The position numbers and the translations under genes are program-made. The notes beneath the pieces were generated by a model. The model worked only from the letters and a program-made list of their open reading frames with translations, was not told the DNA's origin and did not search any database. Shown here piece by piece: positions 29,186 through 39,848 of a DNA stretch of 64,000 nucleotides. Position 1 is the stretch's first letter; each line of letters starts with the position of its first letter. Where the stretch lies: the NCBI RefSeq assembly GCF_026262505.1, contig NC_067207.1, forward strand, positions 6,332,252 through 6,396,251. The letters run 5' to 3'. The DNA comes from Trichomonas vaginalis G3 (lineage: Eukaryota; Parabasalia; Trichomonadida; Trichomonadidae).

Positions 29186-32100
29186 TTATTTCTTGCCATG
29201 TGTCCTTCTCTTTGGACTTGACAAGAGTGGGACGTCTATGTTGAGTCCTTTAGTCTTTCCTATTGTGTACTGAGGTCTAACTCTGACATTTGTTGGCTTC
29301 ATCTCGATTGGAGAAGGAGCTGATTTCTCTGGACGTTCGTTGTTGTAGAGAGGGTTGTCGCTTGAATTTCTTGGTGACTCTGGGAGAGGAATTGTAGCGA
29401 GAACTGATGGTTTCTTTGCTGGAGACACGAAGAAGTCGTCGCTGACCATTGTCTTGTCTGGATCTTCGTTGTCGAAGTTTACTGAAATCTCTGGAGGTTT
29501 CGTCAATGTTCTTGATCTCTTTTCTTCCTTTCTGTGGTCGACTAATTTGCTGTCTTTTTCGCTGTCTTCTGATGATGAACTGATCTTGGAAGCCTTTGAA
29601 GAAAGACGCTTCTTCATCTGGAAAGAGCTGAGCGATGCAACAGAAATATCATCTTTGTTTCCTTCAACATTCTCTTCTGATGTTGATTCTGATGACTTTG
29701 TTTCTTCTTCTGCCTTCTTCGGCTTTTTTTCTTCTGATGAAGATGATGTTTCTTCTTTATTTTTATCTTCTTCTGCTTCTGATGAAGATTTTTCGTTTTC
29801 TTGAGATTTGATTCCTTTTCCTTCTTCGGATTCGGTTTCTTTTTCTTCTTGTTGAACTGGTTTTTCTTCTTTTTCTTCCTTAGCTGTTGATAAATCATAT
29901 GAAACAGACTCTTCTTTATCTGGTCCTGATTTAGAACTTGAACTTTCTTCTTGTTTAATCTCAACTTTTATCTCTTGTTTAGAACTTGAACTTGATTTAC
30001 TTTGTTTTGGCTTGATTTCCTCTTTTATCTCTTGTTTAGAACTTGAACTTGATTTACTTTGTTTTGGTTTGATTTCTTCTTTGATTTCTGGTTTAGAACT
30101 TGAACTTGATTTGTTTGGTTTTTGTTTGATTTCTTCTTTGGAAATAATTGGAGTTTCTTCGTCACTTGAAGCATGTGGAAGAGGAAGTTTATCTCTCTTT
30201 CTTGATGCGTGGGATGACATGCTTTGATTGTCGCGTCTCTTTGGACTTCTTGGAGAAGTGATTTGTTTCTTTTCTTCTTCGGAATCTTTTTCATTGTTTC
30301 TTCTTCTTGAATTATAATCATTGTCATTATGTCTTGAGCGGCGACTTCTGCGACTTGCGTAGTTATCTGTATCAATGTAGGAATCGTCTTTTTGATGTCT
30401 TCTGTGGTGATTTCTACTTCTGTGTCTGTTATCAGAATAATCACTTTCACTTTCGCTATCTGAGTCACTGTCTTCGTAGTGATGTCTATGATGGCTTCTG
30501 TGTCTGTGTCTATCTTCGTAATCATTATTTCTTCTGTGTCCATGCGATGATTTGTGATGACTTCTATGTCTGTCTTCATCTTCTGATTCATCGCTATCTG
30601 TAATATTGTTGTTGTTGATGCTTCTCGATCTGATGTCGTTTTGTCTTCCTCTTGTTGGTCTACTCCTCTTGTATTTGCTGTTGTTCTTCTCTTTGTTGTC
30701 ATCGCTGTCTGTCTCTGTGATGTCGTTCTGGCGACGGAATGATTTGTTGTCAAGTCTGCTGTCGTTGTCGCCAAAAACAATGTCTGCGCGAGGTTTGAGA
30801 CCTTTTGTAACTAGGAAGGCTGTTGGAGGTCCTGAATCATCTGTATCTGTTGTTGTAGGAGCATCTTGCTGATTGACAAATCCACTTCCTTGGCCCTTGG
30901 ACTTGAGATCAGCTGGTGCTTGTGATAAAACAAAGAGATTTTGTTTCGGAGGAGATTGATTTCGCTTTGGAGAATTCTCTTCAGTAATTGTCTCATCGTT
31001 TGTCATGCCTGGCATTGGTACAATCCTGTCTGCCTGGCCAATGGATCTCTGCATTGTTCTGCGTGGAATTCTCTGGTACATTCCTGCTCCTGGAGTAACT
31101 TGCATCTGAACATGAGGAGAGAAAATTGCTGGCAACTCTTCGCTGTCTGATGATGACGAAGAAGATTGTGCTGCGGCTGGTTTAGACATCATCATTCTGC
31201 CTTGGAATCCACCCATCTTAGGTGCAACGATTTTGGCTGGACGATTCTGTTTAACTTTGGTGTTGATTGTATCGAGAACTTGTTGTGGCCTTGATTTTCC
31301 TTCATCGTCACTGAACATTTGAACTTTGTTGTCAACAGGAATGTTTCTTGTGAATAGTCCACCAGAAATCTCTGTTGTTCCAATCTTGACTTGTTCTACC
31401 TTTGATTCAGCTTTCTCTTCTTCCTCTTCTTCTTCCTCAAGTTCTTCTTCTTCATCTTCTTTTTCCTCGAGATCCTCCTCTTCTTCGAGTTCTTCTTCCT
31501 CTTCGTCTTCTTCTTCAACTTCTACTTTCACATTTCTTGAAACTGTTGGAACAGAAGTGTTGATCTGTGGTGTGTCGTATTTGAGACTTGAAACTGATGA
31601 TGTGGAAGAAGTGACGTTTGCAGCAGGAATTCCTACATTTAGACCTATTCCAATCTTGTTCTTTCCAGATGAATCTGATTCACTATCTGATGAAGTTGTG
31701 AGAGTTCTGCTTGGAACAGTGACATTTGCCTTTGGAACTTCTGTTCTCATGATGAATGGTTGAACAGCATTTTGTTGTATTTTCTGTGCTTTGACGTTGA
31801 ATTTGATGTCCGCTTCTTCATCTTCTTCGTATTCTTCTTCCTCTGTACTTTCTGTTTCGCTTGTTGATGTTAAACTCAATACTTTCTTCATAGAAACATT
31901 TGGAAGTCCAACTTTCAATCCTGGTCCAGAAACAGATGCTGATCCTTGTGGTTGTTGAGAATTAACATTAACTTGTGCATTTGCACTTGGAATTCCTGGT
32001 GACTTAACAGCTAATCCTGGTGCTTGTCCATTTACATTAACTCCTGCACCAATATTTGCAGAACCTTGTGATTGAACGTTTGGAGTATTGACATCAAATG

Positions 32101-35100
32101 ATCCTTGTGGAATATCGCGAGTGGAGATTGCAGCTGATCCTTGTGGTTGTTGGACCGAAACATTTGGAGTAGATATTCCTGGGGTGTTGATGTTGACTTG
32201 TGCCGATGGTTTCTCTGTCTTTCCAATGCCAAATCCATGGTCTTCTTCGACCTTTGGAGTATCAACTTCAATCTTTGGCTTTCCAATTCCAATTGATGCT
32301 TCTCCTTCAATATTTGGTTTGTTGGCATTGACTTGTGGAGCATTGACATTGACGCCAAATCCTGCATTTGGTTTGTTAATGCCACCACCAATTTCTGGAG
32401 ATTGTGCATTAATTGCTGGTGTGTTGACTTCAACTTGTGGAGTATTGATTCCAATGCCAAATCCAGCGGCACCTGCAGCATTTGGTTTGTTAACTTCAAC
32501 ACTTGGAGTATTGATATTAACTTGTGGATTAACTCCAATTCCTGCTGAGCCACCCATATTTGGTGATTGAGCATTAACATCAACTTGTGGGGTGTTGATT
32601 TCGACGTCGGGACTGTTGAAACCAAGCTTTGGTTTCTTACCTTTGATGCTTGCTTCACCACCAATTTCTGGCTTATTAATATCAACTTGTGGAGTATTGA
32701 CATTGACTCCAAATCCTGCATTTGTATTTGGTTTGTTGATACCAATACCTGGACCTTGAACTTCTGTATTCAAGTCAACATTTGGTTTGTTAACTTCGAT
32801 TTGTGGAGCGTTAATTCCAACACCAAATCCAGCGGCACCACTATCATTTGGTTTGTTAACTTCAACACTTGGTGCATTGATGTTAACCTCTGGATTAACT
32901 CCAAGATTTGGTTTATTAACTCCAACTCCAATTCCTGCTCCAACACTTGGTTTGTTGAGTCCGATTCCTGGAGCAGAAGCGTTGACATCAGCATGTGGTT
33001 GCTCAACATCAATTTTTGGTTTCTTAACATTGATTTCTGGTGATTCGACTTCAGGAGTGTTGACATTGAGACCAACTTTTGGTGCATTGATTCCAACTCC
33101 TGGACCAGAAGCATTGACACCAACTTGTGGAGTGTTAACTTCGACTTCTGGTGAATTGATACCAATCTTTGGCTTTTTACCGAATAAACTGAGCTTTGGT
33201 CCTTCAACGTCATTTTCGACTTCAACATGTGGAGTTTCAACTTTGATTTCTTTATCAGCTTTGACTTCTGGAACATCAGCATTAACATTAACTCCAAATC
33301 CTGCATTTGCACTTGGTTTGTTGATACCAATTCCTGGACCTTTAATCTCTGTGTCTAAATCAACATTTGGTTTGTTAACTTCAACTTGTGGAGCGTTAAT
33401 TCCAACACCAAATCCAGCGGCACCATCCATATTTGGTTTGTTAACTTCAACACTTGGTGCATTGACATTAACTTCTGGATTAATTCCAAATCCTGCAGAG
33501 CCACTAAGATTTGGTTTGTTAATACCAATTCCTGGAGCTGAAGCATTAATATTTGGTGCATTAACTTCAACTTGTGGAGATTGGACATTTAATTGTGGAT
33601 TAATTCCTACTCCTGGAGCAGAAGCATTAACATCAACTTGTGGAGCATTGACTTCGACTTCTGGAGTGTTGAAACCAAGCTTTGGTTTCTTACCTTTGAT
33701 GCTTGCTTCACCACCAATTTCTGGCTTATTAATATCAACTTGTGGAGTATTAACATTGACTCCAAATCCTGCATTTGTATTTGGTTTGTTGATACCAATA
33801 CCTGGACCTTGAACTTCTGTATTTAAGTCAACATTTGGTTTGTTAACTTCAACTTGTGGTGCGTTGATTCCAACACCAAATCCTGCAGAGCCACCAATAT
33901 TTGGTTTGTTAATTCCAATTCCTGGAGTGGATGCATTGACATCAATTGATGGTTTGTTGACTTCAACATTGGGAGTGTTGACATTGATGTCGTGTTTTGG
34001 TTTGACTTCAGGAACATCAACTTCAACGTTCAGTTTTGGTTTCTTGCCAAAACCAAAGCCATGTTTCTTTCCTTTGACATCAACATCTGGGACTTCGACT
34101 TCGACTTCTGGCTGTTCAACTGAAACTGATGGTGATTGTGCATTGACATCAAGATTTGATTTGTTGATTCCAACACCAAATCCAGCTGCACCACCAACAT
34201 TTGGTTTGTTGACTTCAATTCCTGGAGCAGAAGCATTGACATTTTGATCAGCTTTAATTTCAGGAGTTTCGACATCAACGTTGAGTTTCTTTCCGAATCC
34301 AAATCCTGGTTTATTGACATTGATTTCAGCTTCAGGAGGTTCAACATGAGGTGGTTGAGCATTGATATCAACTTGTGGTTGAACAGAAGGAGCAGAAATA
34401 CCAATTCCTGGAGTTTGAACATTGATATCGTGATCAGCTTTGACTTCAGGAGCAGAAATTTCAACTTGTGGAGCTTGAACATTGAGATTTCCTTCTAAGT
34501 TTGGTGTTTCGTGATTTTTCTTCCTTTTCTTGAATAATCCACCAAATTTTCCTTTCTTTCCTTTGATTTCTGGTTGTTCAACTTCGATTTCTGGGGCTTG
34601 GACATTAACATTAGCTCCTCCACCAATTTCTGGTTTATTAACTTCAACTTGTGGAGTATTGACATTAACTCCAAATCCAGCACTTCCTTCAACATTTGGA
34701 GTATTAACTGCAATTCCTGGAGCTCCAACACCAATTTCTGGTTTTGGTGCATTAACTTCAACTTGTGGAGTTTGGACATTCAATTGTGGATTTATTCCAA
34801 CTCCAGGACTAGAAGCATTGACATCAACTTGTGGGGCATTAACTGCAGCACTAAATCCTTGATTAATTCCCATTTCTGGACCAGCAGCATTAATATTTGG
34901 TTGATTAATTCCAATTTGTGGATTGACATCAACCTGTGGAGAATTGATTCCAACACCAGCAGCACCTCCGACGTTTGGTGTTTGTACGTTGAGCTGTGGT
35001 TGTTCGATGTCGAGATCAGGTTTGACGCCGATTTTTGATTTCTTTCTCTTTTGTCTTGGAATTTTTACGTCAACTTCAGGAGCAGAAACATTTACATTTG

Positions 35101-37984
35101 GTGTTTCTACTTGTGGTTTCTTAATTTCTCCTTCTATCTCGTGTTCTTCGTGTACTTGTGGTAGTTCTACCTGTATCTGTGGCTGTGGAAGAGTAATGTC
35201 TTTTCTTATGTTTAATTTTGGTGTTTCAACATTCATGTCTGATGTTTCTGTTGATTCTGGAAGTAAAATTTCGTGTTCTTCGATTGTAGCGTTTGGAGAA
35301 TCGATTCTTGATGTCTTTGCATTGAATCCTGGTGCGTGGATGCTAATTTCGTTTGTTTCAACAACTGGTTGTTGTTGATCAAATGTAATTTTGGTTTCTG
35401 GATTAACGAATCCTTCTGGAACTTTTCCTTTTCCGAGTTTTCCTTTCTTTCCTTTCTTTCCTTTGATTTCGCCTTCGACATTGACTTCGCCTTCAACTTC
35501 AACGTTCGCTTCTGCTTTTCCTTTTCCTTTCTTTCCCTTTTTCCCTTTTTTGGCCGGAACTTCAACGTCAACTTCGACTTTAGGTGTTTCGACGGCCAAA
35601 GATGGCATTTCTGTTGGTAGTTGGTTGAGAACTGCCTCGGGAACTTCGATTTGGGCTTCAACTTTGCCTTCTTCTGGCTGAATGTTGTCCAAATTCAGTG
35701 GAGTTGTTAATGGCTCGATATCAGTATCGTTATCTTCTGGATCTGGAGGTGCAGGAGTGGCGTAATTGTACTGGCGCTTCCTGACTTTGAGTTCTTTGAT
35801 CATATCTTTCAACCATGGTGGTTGATCGAAATTTGCTTCGGAATTAAAGTCTGGAGCGTTCTCAAATGTGGTCAAATGCTTCAGTTGTTCCTCGGTGAAG
35901 CCATTCGGAGCCTTCATAACGTGTGGACTGTGAAGTGAGGACTCATAAACTGATGAGACTGGAAATTCTGCATGACAGAAGTCTTCTTGGCGTGGAATAC
36001 GACGGCGACCGATTGGAAAGTTCTGAAGATAACGTTTGTATTGGGTCATATCGTCTCCGTACTCTGAATAATATTCGGATCTTATTATATCATCACCTGG
36101 ATACAATCTGGCGTTAACTTGAGCCTTGAAATCGATCAATTCGAAGACTTTCTTCTGTATTGTCCTCATACAATCTTCCATTGGAGTTACACAAGCGAAA
36201 ATTGAAGCTTTCTTTAAGATATAATCTTGGTAAAGCTTGAATATCGTATCAATGTCCTTAATATCTGTCCTATCAACGTACAATTCGCCTAAATGTGGCA
36301 AGATCATTAAATCTTTGATATTATTTTCGTTGATATGATGGCCAATCAACGTAACAGATACAAGAGATTGGATTTTGGTAATTTTGGTGACGATTTCAGG
36401 GCCAAGCATCGTGTTCTCATCTGATTTTACGCAAATTCCCCATAAAGGAATTCCCATTATCTGCATAAAGAACATATCCGTGGTGCTTGTGACTTTTCCA
36501 TTAAGGCAGCGAGAGATATCCAAGTATTTAAGTCTTGGACATTTGATGAAATAATTTACAATTGAAGGAATCGTATGAGCTGTTAGCGGATTGCCTGCCC
36601 AGCTGAATTCTACCAATTTGTTGGATAGTACTTCTCTGTTTCTATCGAAAAACATCCGAAAATCTTTTTGTGGAATTTCGATGTCACTTAAATCGAGACT
36701 GAAATCGATTGGATGGACACTTAACTCATCCATAATCAATTGGAATGATCGTAATGAGAAGGAAGAGCCTGCAAACGAAAATGATTTGATTGATTTGCAG
36801 AATTTCGGATCTGGAATATCAACGAGTACAAAGTTTGAAAGAGCTAAATGCGTTAAGTAGTTTAAACTTAAATTTGTTGTTTCAGGAGTAATTTGAATTT
36901 TTGGTTGCCACATTGTAATTTCGTATTGAGCTAAGAAGGGAAGCTGATTGACTGCTTGGTAGATAAGTCCGTATACAGCGTTTCCTTCCTTTGGATCCGT
37001 TTCTAATTCGCGAATTGTTAAAATTTCAAGAGTTCTGAAGCAATGGAATGTTGTAAGTAATTTTGCGAATTCCTTTGCGCATCTTGCATTCATTCTGCAC
37101 TTGTTTAACTCTAATCTTTGAAAATCATTTCTTGCAAATTTGAATTCCATCAAAAATTGAATAAGTCTTACTGGATTTGTAAAGCAATGAGTAATGACGA
37201 GACTGTTCAATACAGAGTTCTTAATTTTACCAAATCTACCGACTTCGAAGAAAAGATCTTCATAATCAATAAAATGAAGGCATTTGACCGATCTCGAGAT
37301 TTTAAGTATTTGCTTGATCATAAGACAAACGTTTTGTGGAGAAAAACTCTGACAATGAATAGTATGTAAATTTCCTTCGTATGCGAGTGATAAAGACAAT
37401 GCTTCGACTCCCTGCGGTTGCTGGGAGAACGAATCTATGTAGAACTGTGTTCTGCATGTGTTTTCGAAGAATTCTAACGGTCGAAGATTTGATGTATCGC
37501 GTTCTATTCCTTTCATTTGAGCAATGTTCTTATATCTGTACATTGTAAGTTTGTCGTGACGTTTTACTTCAGGGCATTGTGGTTTTTGACCAACCCATTT
37601 TAATAACGCGATTTCATGCGGAACTGAGCATCCATATGAAAATTCTCTAGATGCTTTCAATAGATCGGTGACTATATAATCGATATTCTCACTTGTAAAT
37701 TCGATTGGTTTTCTTCCGTGGATGTAAAATCTGCGAGTGAATTGATCAACATATTCTATTTGCTCGACATCAAGTACAAAATACTCACCAGAGATCTTGT
37801 ATTTAGATCCGAAGATTCCTGGACGAAAATAATGAAGGCCTCTTCGTGTCGAGATTAATACACATGGTTTCGGTTTGCCTTTTGAAGATGGAGTGATGGC
37901 ATCACATCCACCCATGGCACATTTCTCGAACTCAGGTATCAGTTTGGAGACTTTGTCTTTGGCCTCTGTATGATACCTGCTCAT
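29186..37984 (-). CDS. giant CARMIL-like LRR protein with AHNAK-like repeat tail
   Basis: One intact frame of 2,932 codons. Residues about 30-130 look like the PH-like domain of CARMIL actin regulators (PCVLISTRRGLHYFRPG…VLDVEQIEYVDQ). Residues about 180-600 form a leucine-rich array (LVITHCFTNPVRLIQFL; LKYLDISRC). A linker with GKKGKKGKGK blocks (about 810-860) leads into a 1,150-residue region (about 880-2,030) of short beta-like repeats, VEVNAPQVDVN / GIGINKPN / AGFGVNVN, resembling vertebrate AHNAK repeats. Then come acidic (about 2,150-2,200), Arg/His/Ser-rich (about 2,450-2,565), KQSKSSSSSK-repeat (about 2,615-2,680) and acidic serine-rich blocks. CARMILs bind capping protein at the membrane; a membrane-cortex scaffold is likely. 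The fusion with AHNAK-like repeats is unusual. Confidence 0.85.
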   Translation of the reverse strand: MSRYHTEAKDKVSKLIPEFEKCAMGGCDAITPSSKGKPKPCVLISTRRGLHYFRPGIFGSKYKISGEYFVLDVEQIEYVDQFTRRFYIHGRKPIEFTSENIDYIVTDLLKASREFSYGCSVPHEIALLKWVGQKPQCPEVKRHDKLTMYRYKNIAQMKGIERDTSNLRPLEFFENTCRTQFYIDSFSQQPQGVEALSLSLAYEGNLHTIHCQSFSPQNVCLMIKQILKISRSVKCLHFIDYEDLFFEVGRFGKIKNSVLNSLVITHCFTNPVRLIQFLMEFKFARNDFQRLELNKCRMNARCAKEFAKLLTTFHCFRTLEILTIRELETDPKEGNAVYGLIYQAVNQLPFLAQYEITMWQPKIQITPETTNLSLNYLTHLALSNFVLVDIPDPKFCKSIKSFSFAGSSFSLRSFQLIMDELSVHPIDFSLDLSDIEIPQKDFRMFFDRNREVLSNKLVEFSWAGNPLTAHTIPSIVNYFIKCPRLKYLDISRCLNGKVTSTTDMFFMQIMGIPLWGICVKSDENTMLGPEIVTKITKIQSLVSVTLIGHHINENNIKDLMILPHLGELYVDRTDIKDIDTIFKLYQDYILKKASIFACVTPMEDCMRTIQKKVFELIDFKAQVNARLYPGDDIIRSEYYSEYGDDMTQYKRYLQNFPIGRRRIPRQEDFCHAEFPVSSVYESSLHSPHVMKAPNGFTEEQLKHLTTFENAPDFNSEANFDQPPWLKDMIKELKVRKRQYNYATPAPPDPEDNDTDIEPLTTPLNLDNIQPEEGKVEAQIEVPEAVLNQLPTEMPSLAVETPKVEVDVEVPAKKGKKGKKGKGKAEANVEVEGEVNVEGEIKGKKGKKGKLGKGKVPEGFVNPETKITFDQQQPVVETNEISIHAPGFNAKTSRIDSPNATIEEHEILLPESTETSDMNVETPKLNIRKDITLPQPQIQVELPQVHEEHEIEGEIKKPQVETPNVNVSAPEVDVKIPRQKRKKSKIGVKPDLDIEQPQLNVQTPNVGGAAGVGINSPQVDVNPQIGINQPNINAAGPEMGINQGFSAAVNAPQVDVNASSPGVGINPQLNVQTPQVEVNAPKPEIGVGAPGIAVNTPNVEGSAGFGVNVNTPQVEVNKPEIGGGANVNVQAPEIEVEQPEIKGKKGKFGGLFKKRKKNHETPNLEGNLNVQAPQVEISAPEVKADHDINVQTPGIGISAPSVQPQVDINAQPPHVEPPEAEINVNKPGFGFGKKLNVDVETPEIKADQNVNASAPGIEVNKPNVGGAAGFGVGINKSNLDVNAQSPSVSVEQPEVEVEVPDVDVKGKKHGFGFGKKPKLNVEVDVPEVKPKHDINVNTPNVEVNKPSIDVNASTPGIGINKPNIGGSAGFGVGINAPQVEVNKPNVDLNTEVQGPGIGINKPNTNAGFGVNVNTPQVDINKPEIGGEASIKGKKPKLGFNTPEVEVNAPQVDVNASAPGVGINPQLNVQSPQVEVNAPNINASAPGIGINKPNLSGSAGFGINPEVNVNAPSVEVNKPNMDGAAGFGVGINAPQVEVNKPNVDLDTEIKGPGIGINKPSANAGFGVNVNADVPEVKADKEIKVETPHVEVENDVEGPKLSLFGKKPKIGINSPEVEVNTPQVGVNASGPGVGINAPKVGLNVNTPEVESPEINVKKPKIDVEQPHADVNASAPGIGLNKPSVGAGIGVGVNKPNLGVNPEVNINAPSVEVNKPNDSGAAGFGVGINAPQIEVNKPNVDLNTEVQGPGIGINKPNTNAGFGVNVNTPQVDINKPEIGGEASIKGKKPKLGFNSPDVEINTPQVDVNAQSPNMGGSAGIGVNPQVNINTPSVEVNKPNAAGAAGFGIGINTPQVEVNTPAINAQSPEIGGGINKPNAGFGVNVNAPQVNANKPNIEGEASIGIGKPKIEVDTPKVEEDHGFGIGKTEKPSAQVNINTPGISTPNVSVQQPQGSAAISTRDIPQGSFDVNTPNVQSQGSANIGAGVNVNGQAPGLAVKSPGIPSANAQVNVNSQQPQGSASVSGPGLKVGLPNVSMKKVLSLTSTSETESTEEEEYEEDEEADIKFNVKAQKIQQNAVQPFIMRTEVPKANVTVPSRTLTTSSDSESDSSGKNKIGIGLNVGIPAANVTSSTSSVSSLKYDTPQINTSVPTVSRNVKVEVEEEDEEEEELEEEEDLEEKEDEEEELEEEEEEEEKAESKVEQVKIGTTEISGGLFTRNIPVDNKVQMFSDDEGKSRPQQVLDTINTKVKQNRPAKIVAPKMGGFQGRMMMSKPAAAQSSSSSSDSEELPAIFSPHVQMQVTPGAGMYQRIPRRTMQRSIGQADRIVPMPGMTNDETITEENSPKRNQSPPKQNLFVLSQAPADLKSKGQGSGFVNQQDAPTTTDTDDSGPPTAFLVTKGLKPRADIVFGDNDSRLDNKSFRRQNDITETDSDDNKEKNNSKYKRSRPTRGRQNDIRSRSINNNNITDSDESEDEDRHRSHHKSSHGHRRNNDYEDRHRHRSHHRHHYEDSDSDSESESDYSDNRHRSRNHHRRHQKDDSYIDTDNYASRRSRRSRHNDNDYNSRRRNNEKDSEEEKKQITSPRSPKRRDNQSMSSHASRKRDKLPLPHASSDEETPIISKEEIKQKPNKSSSSSKPEIKEEIKPKQSKSSSSSKQEIKEEIKPKQSKSSSSSKQEIKVEIKQEESSSSKSGPDKEESVSYDLSTAKEEKEEKPVQQEEKETESEEGKGIKSQENEKSSSEAEEDKNKEETSSSSEEKKPKKAEEETKSSESTSEENVEGNKDDISVASLSSFQMKKRLSSKASKISSSSEDSEKDSKLVDHRKEEKRSRTLTKPPEISVNFDNEDPDKTMVSDDFFVSPAKKPSVLATIPLPESPRNSSDNPLYNNERPEKSAPSPIEMKPTNVRVRPQYTIGKTKGLNIDVPLLSSPKRRTHGKK
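31900..35350 (-). repeat. coding AHNAK-like repeat array with ~1.05-kb higher-order duplication
   Basis: The DNA encodes dozens of 8-15-residue units ending in (V/I)(E/D)VN. Larger blocks recur: the segment around 32,627-32,790 (KPEIGGEASIKGKKPKLGFN) is repeated nearly unchanged at 33,673-33,838, a spacing of about 1,046 bp, and flanking units match too. This points to recent tandem duplication inside the gene. Confidence 0.85.
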
Positions 37985-38585
37985 TATTCTGCAGAAAAAC
38001 GGCTGTAGTTTACTATTTTTTTTTCAGTACGAAATATAATATCGATCAATTTTATGATTACTGTTACAACAGTTTGTTGTCCATCAAGAGTAAATTTCTA
38101 AAACTATCTTAATTTTGCTTTTTCCATGTTTCAATCTTGAATAAAATTTCTGACAAAAACGACACGTTATTATCTTTATTGGCTGCTAGCACTATGTTCG
38201 AAAAATTTAATATAACACAGTCAATAGCAAAAAATGAAAAATTTATTAATCTCAAATGGAATTAATAGGATATAGATATAATATTTAGATAATAGTTGTG
38301 CTCAAAAAGTGAAATTTCATAATATAATGGATAAAACGATAAAAGAATTGATTTGAATCAAAAATGTAATGATTTCAACATATTTTAGTTATTATTTTAA
38401 TAAATGTTAACAATTTAAAACTCATTGGTTAGAAAATGTGCCTTAATAAAACAAAATTGAAAGTGAATAACTAAATTAGATAAAGATCGAGCATTGTAAT
38501 CAATATGATGTTTGTAAATTTAAGGAAAATAGATAAATATATAGTAATTTAATGTGTAGTTTTTTATATGAAAATTTATATAAAA
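37985..38585. other. intergenic, no gene seen
   Basis: AT-rich spacer between two minus-strand genes; it should hold the promoter of the giant gene, but no clear initiator is visible. Confidence 0.55.
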
Positions 38586-39638
38586 TTATTTCTTGACATA
38601 TTTGATCTTTGGAGAGTTCCTTCTTCTCTCTCTGCGCTCCTGCTTCTCCTCGAGTCTCTTCTGTTCCTCTGGAGAAAGCTTCTTGTTCTTTTCTTCCTCT
38701 TCCTTCTGGCGGCGTTGTCTTTCGGCAATTAAAGCGTTGCGGAGCTTATCGTTCTTCTCAAGCTGATCCTTTGAAAGCTGTAATGTAACAAAAGTGTCAG
38801 CGAAGTCCATGATGAAATCAACCAACCTTTCGCAGAGAATTTCTGGATCGTTGAGAATGATTTCGAATCTGGCAACGTAGTTGCTTTCGAGCCTTGTTTC
38901 GTAGTCGTTGAGATCTGAAGCTTCGATCATCTGAATAGAGCGTGGGAAATCGGCCAAGAAATCATTAACCTTCTCGATGAATTCCTTCTTGACATCACCG
39001 AAGTCTGTGAAGCACTTGAGATGAGGATCTGCTTCGATTTGGTTCATTTTGAGCTTGTATTGATCGAAGAAGTGTGGTTTGTCTTTTGTAATGCGGATGA
39101 TACCATTTGGCTGTGTCAATGGCTGGCAAATAAGCTCAACTGTAAGTGTTGGCTTACGATTTTGGAATGCAGAGTAAAGAATGCCAAGAGGATCGCAAGA
39201 GTATGGATATTCGACTGTGAGGATGCCACCCTGATAGCCTGTTCTTCCAGTGATGTAGCATTTTCTCTTATGAATATTCTCATATTGCATTATTTCTGGA
39301 ACAATAGCAAAATACTTATCGCGGAATAATGGCAAGCATGTCTTATAGAAATGATCGAATTTAGCTTTCAGTTTAGCTCTGCCTGCGAAAAATGTGATGA
39401 TATAAAGGACAAAAATACCAGCAGCCAATACTTCACGAAGGGACATAATTTCCTTAAGAGGTACTGGATGTAAAACTACTGGTGTTGGAGTTGGTGTTGG
39501 TGTAGGACCGTCTACATTTTCTGCATCATCTTGTTCATCGTTTTGATTTGTAGAATCTGTTGAAACTGTTTCATCTTCAAAAGGAAGATCTTGATCCACT
39601 GATCTAACAGCTAATGCTAGAAGGAGGAAAACAATCAT
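38586..39638 (-). CDS. CCDC47: CCDC47 (calumin) homologue, ER membrane PAT-complex subunit
   Basis: The 350-residue product starts with a signal-peptide-like MIVFLLLALAVRS, then an acidic luminal segment (residues 15-45), a PTPTPTPT linker, one transmembrane helix (about 68-85, EVLAAGIFVLYIITFFAG), a cytosolic globular domain, and a charged coiled tail (LSPEEQKRLEEKQERRERRRNSP). This order, the conserved basic C-terminus and the length (human 483, shorter luminal part here) match CCDC47. In other eukaryotes CCDC47 works with Asterix in the PAT complex at the translocon, helping insertion of polytopic membrane proteins. Upstream, two copies of AAAAGTGAC lie within 45 bases of the ATG. The gene is divergent from the GRAM-VASt gene, 210 bp away. 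Confidence 0.9.
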   Translation of the reverse strand: MIVFLLLALAVRSVDQDLPFEDETVSTDSTNQNDEQDDAENVDGPTPTPTPTPVVLHPVPLKEIMSLREVLAAGIFVLYIITFFAGRAKLKAKFDHFYKTCLPLFRDKYFAIVPEIMQYENIHKRKCYITGRTGYQGGILTVEYPYSCDPLGILYSAFQNRKPTLTVELICQPLTQPNGIIRITKDKPHFFDQYKLKMNQIEADPHLKCFTDFGDVKKEFIEKVNDFLADFPRSIQMIEASDLNDYETRLESNYVARFEIILNDPEILCERLVDFIMDFADTFVTLQLSKDQLEKNDKLRNALIAERQRRQKEEEEKNKKLSPEEQKRLEEKQERRERRRNSPKIKYVKK

Positions 39639-39848
39639 TTTAAATTTACGATCTGAGTCACTTTTTTGTCACTTTTGTTCAAAGTCATCAACTCAAAACT
39701 CACAAAATAATTGAATTTGAGCATACTTTCTACGACAATTATCTTGTATGTGTGTGCATACTACTATATTTTTATGTTTTTTAAAGAAAAAATCAGTGCA
39801 AATTGCGATCACTGTCAAAAAATCGAAGGAGAAAAAAATAAATAAAAA

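Noticed and set aside
29355-37369. Many overlapping frames on both strands inside the giant gene
   Set aside because: They are mirror or shifted readings of the repetitive coding sequence; only the 2,932-codon frame has coherent domains and an ATG at the head.
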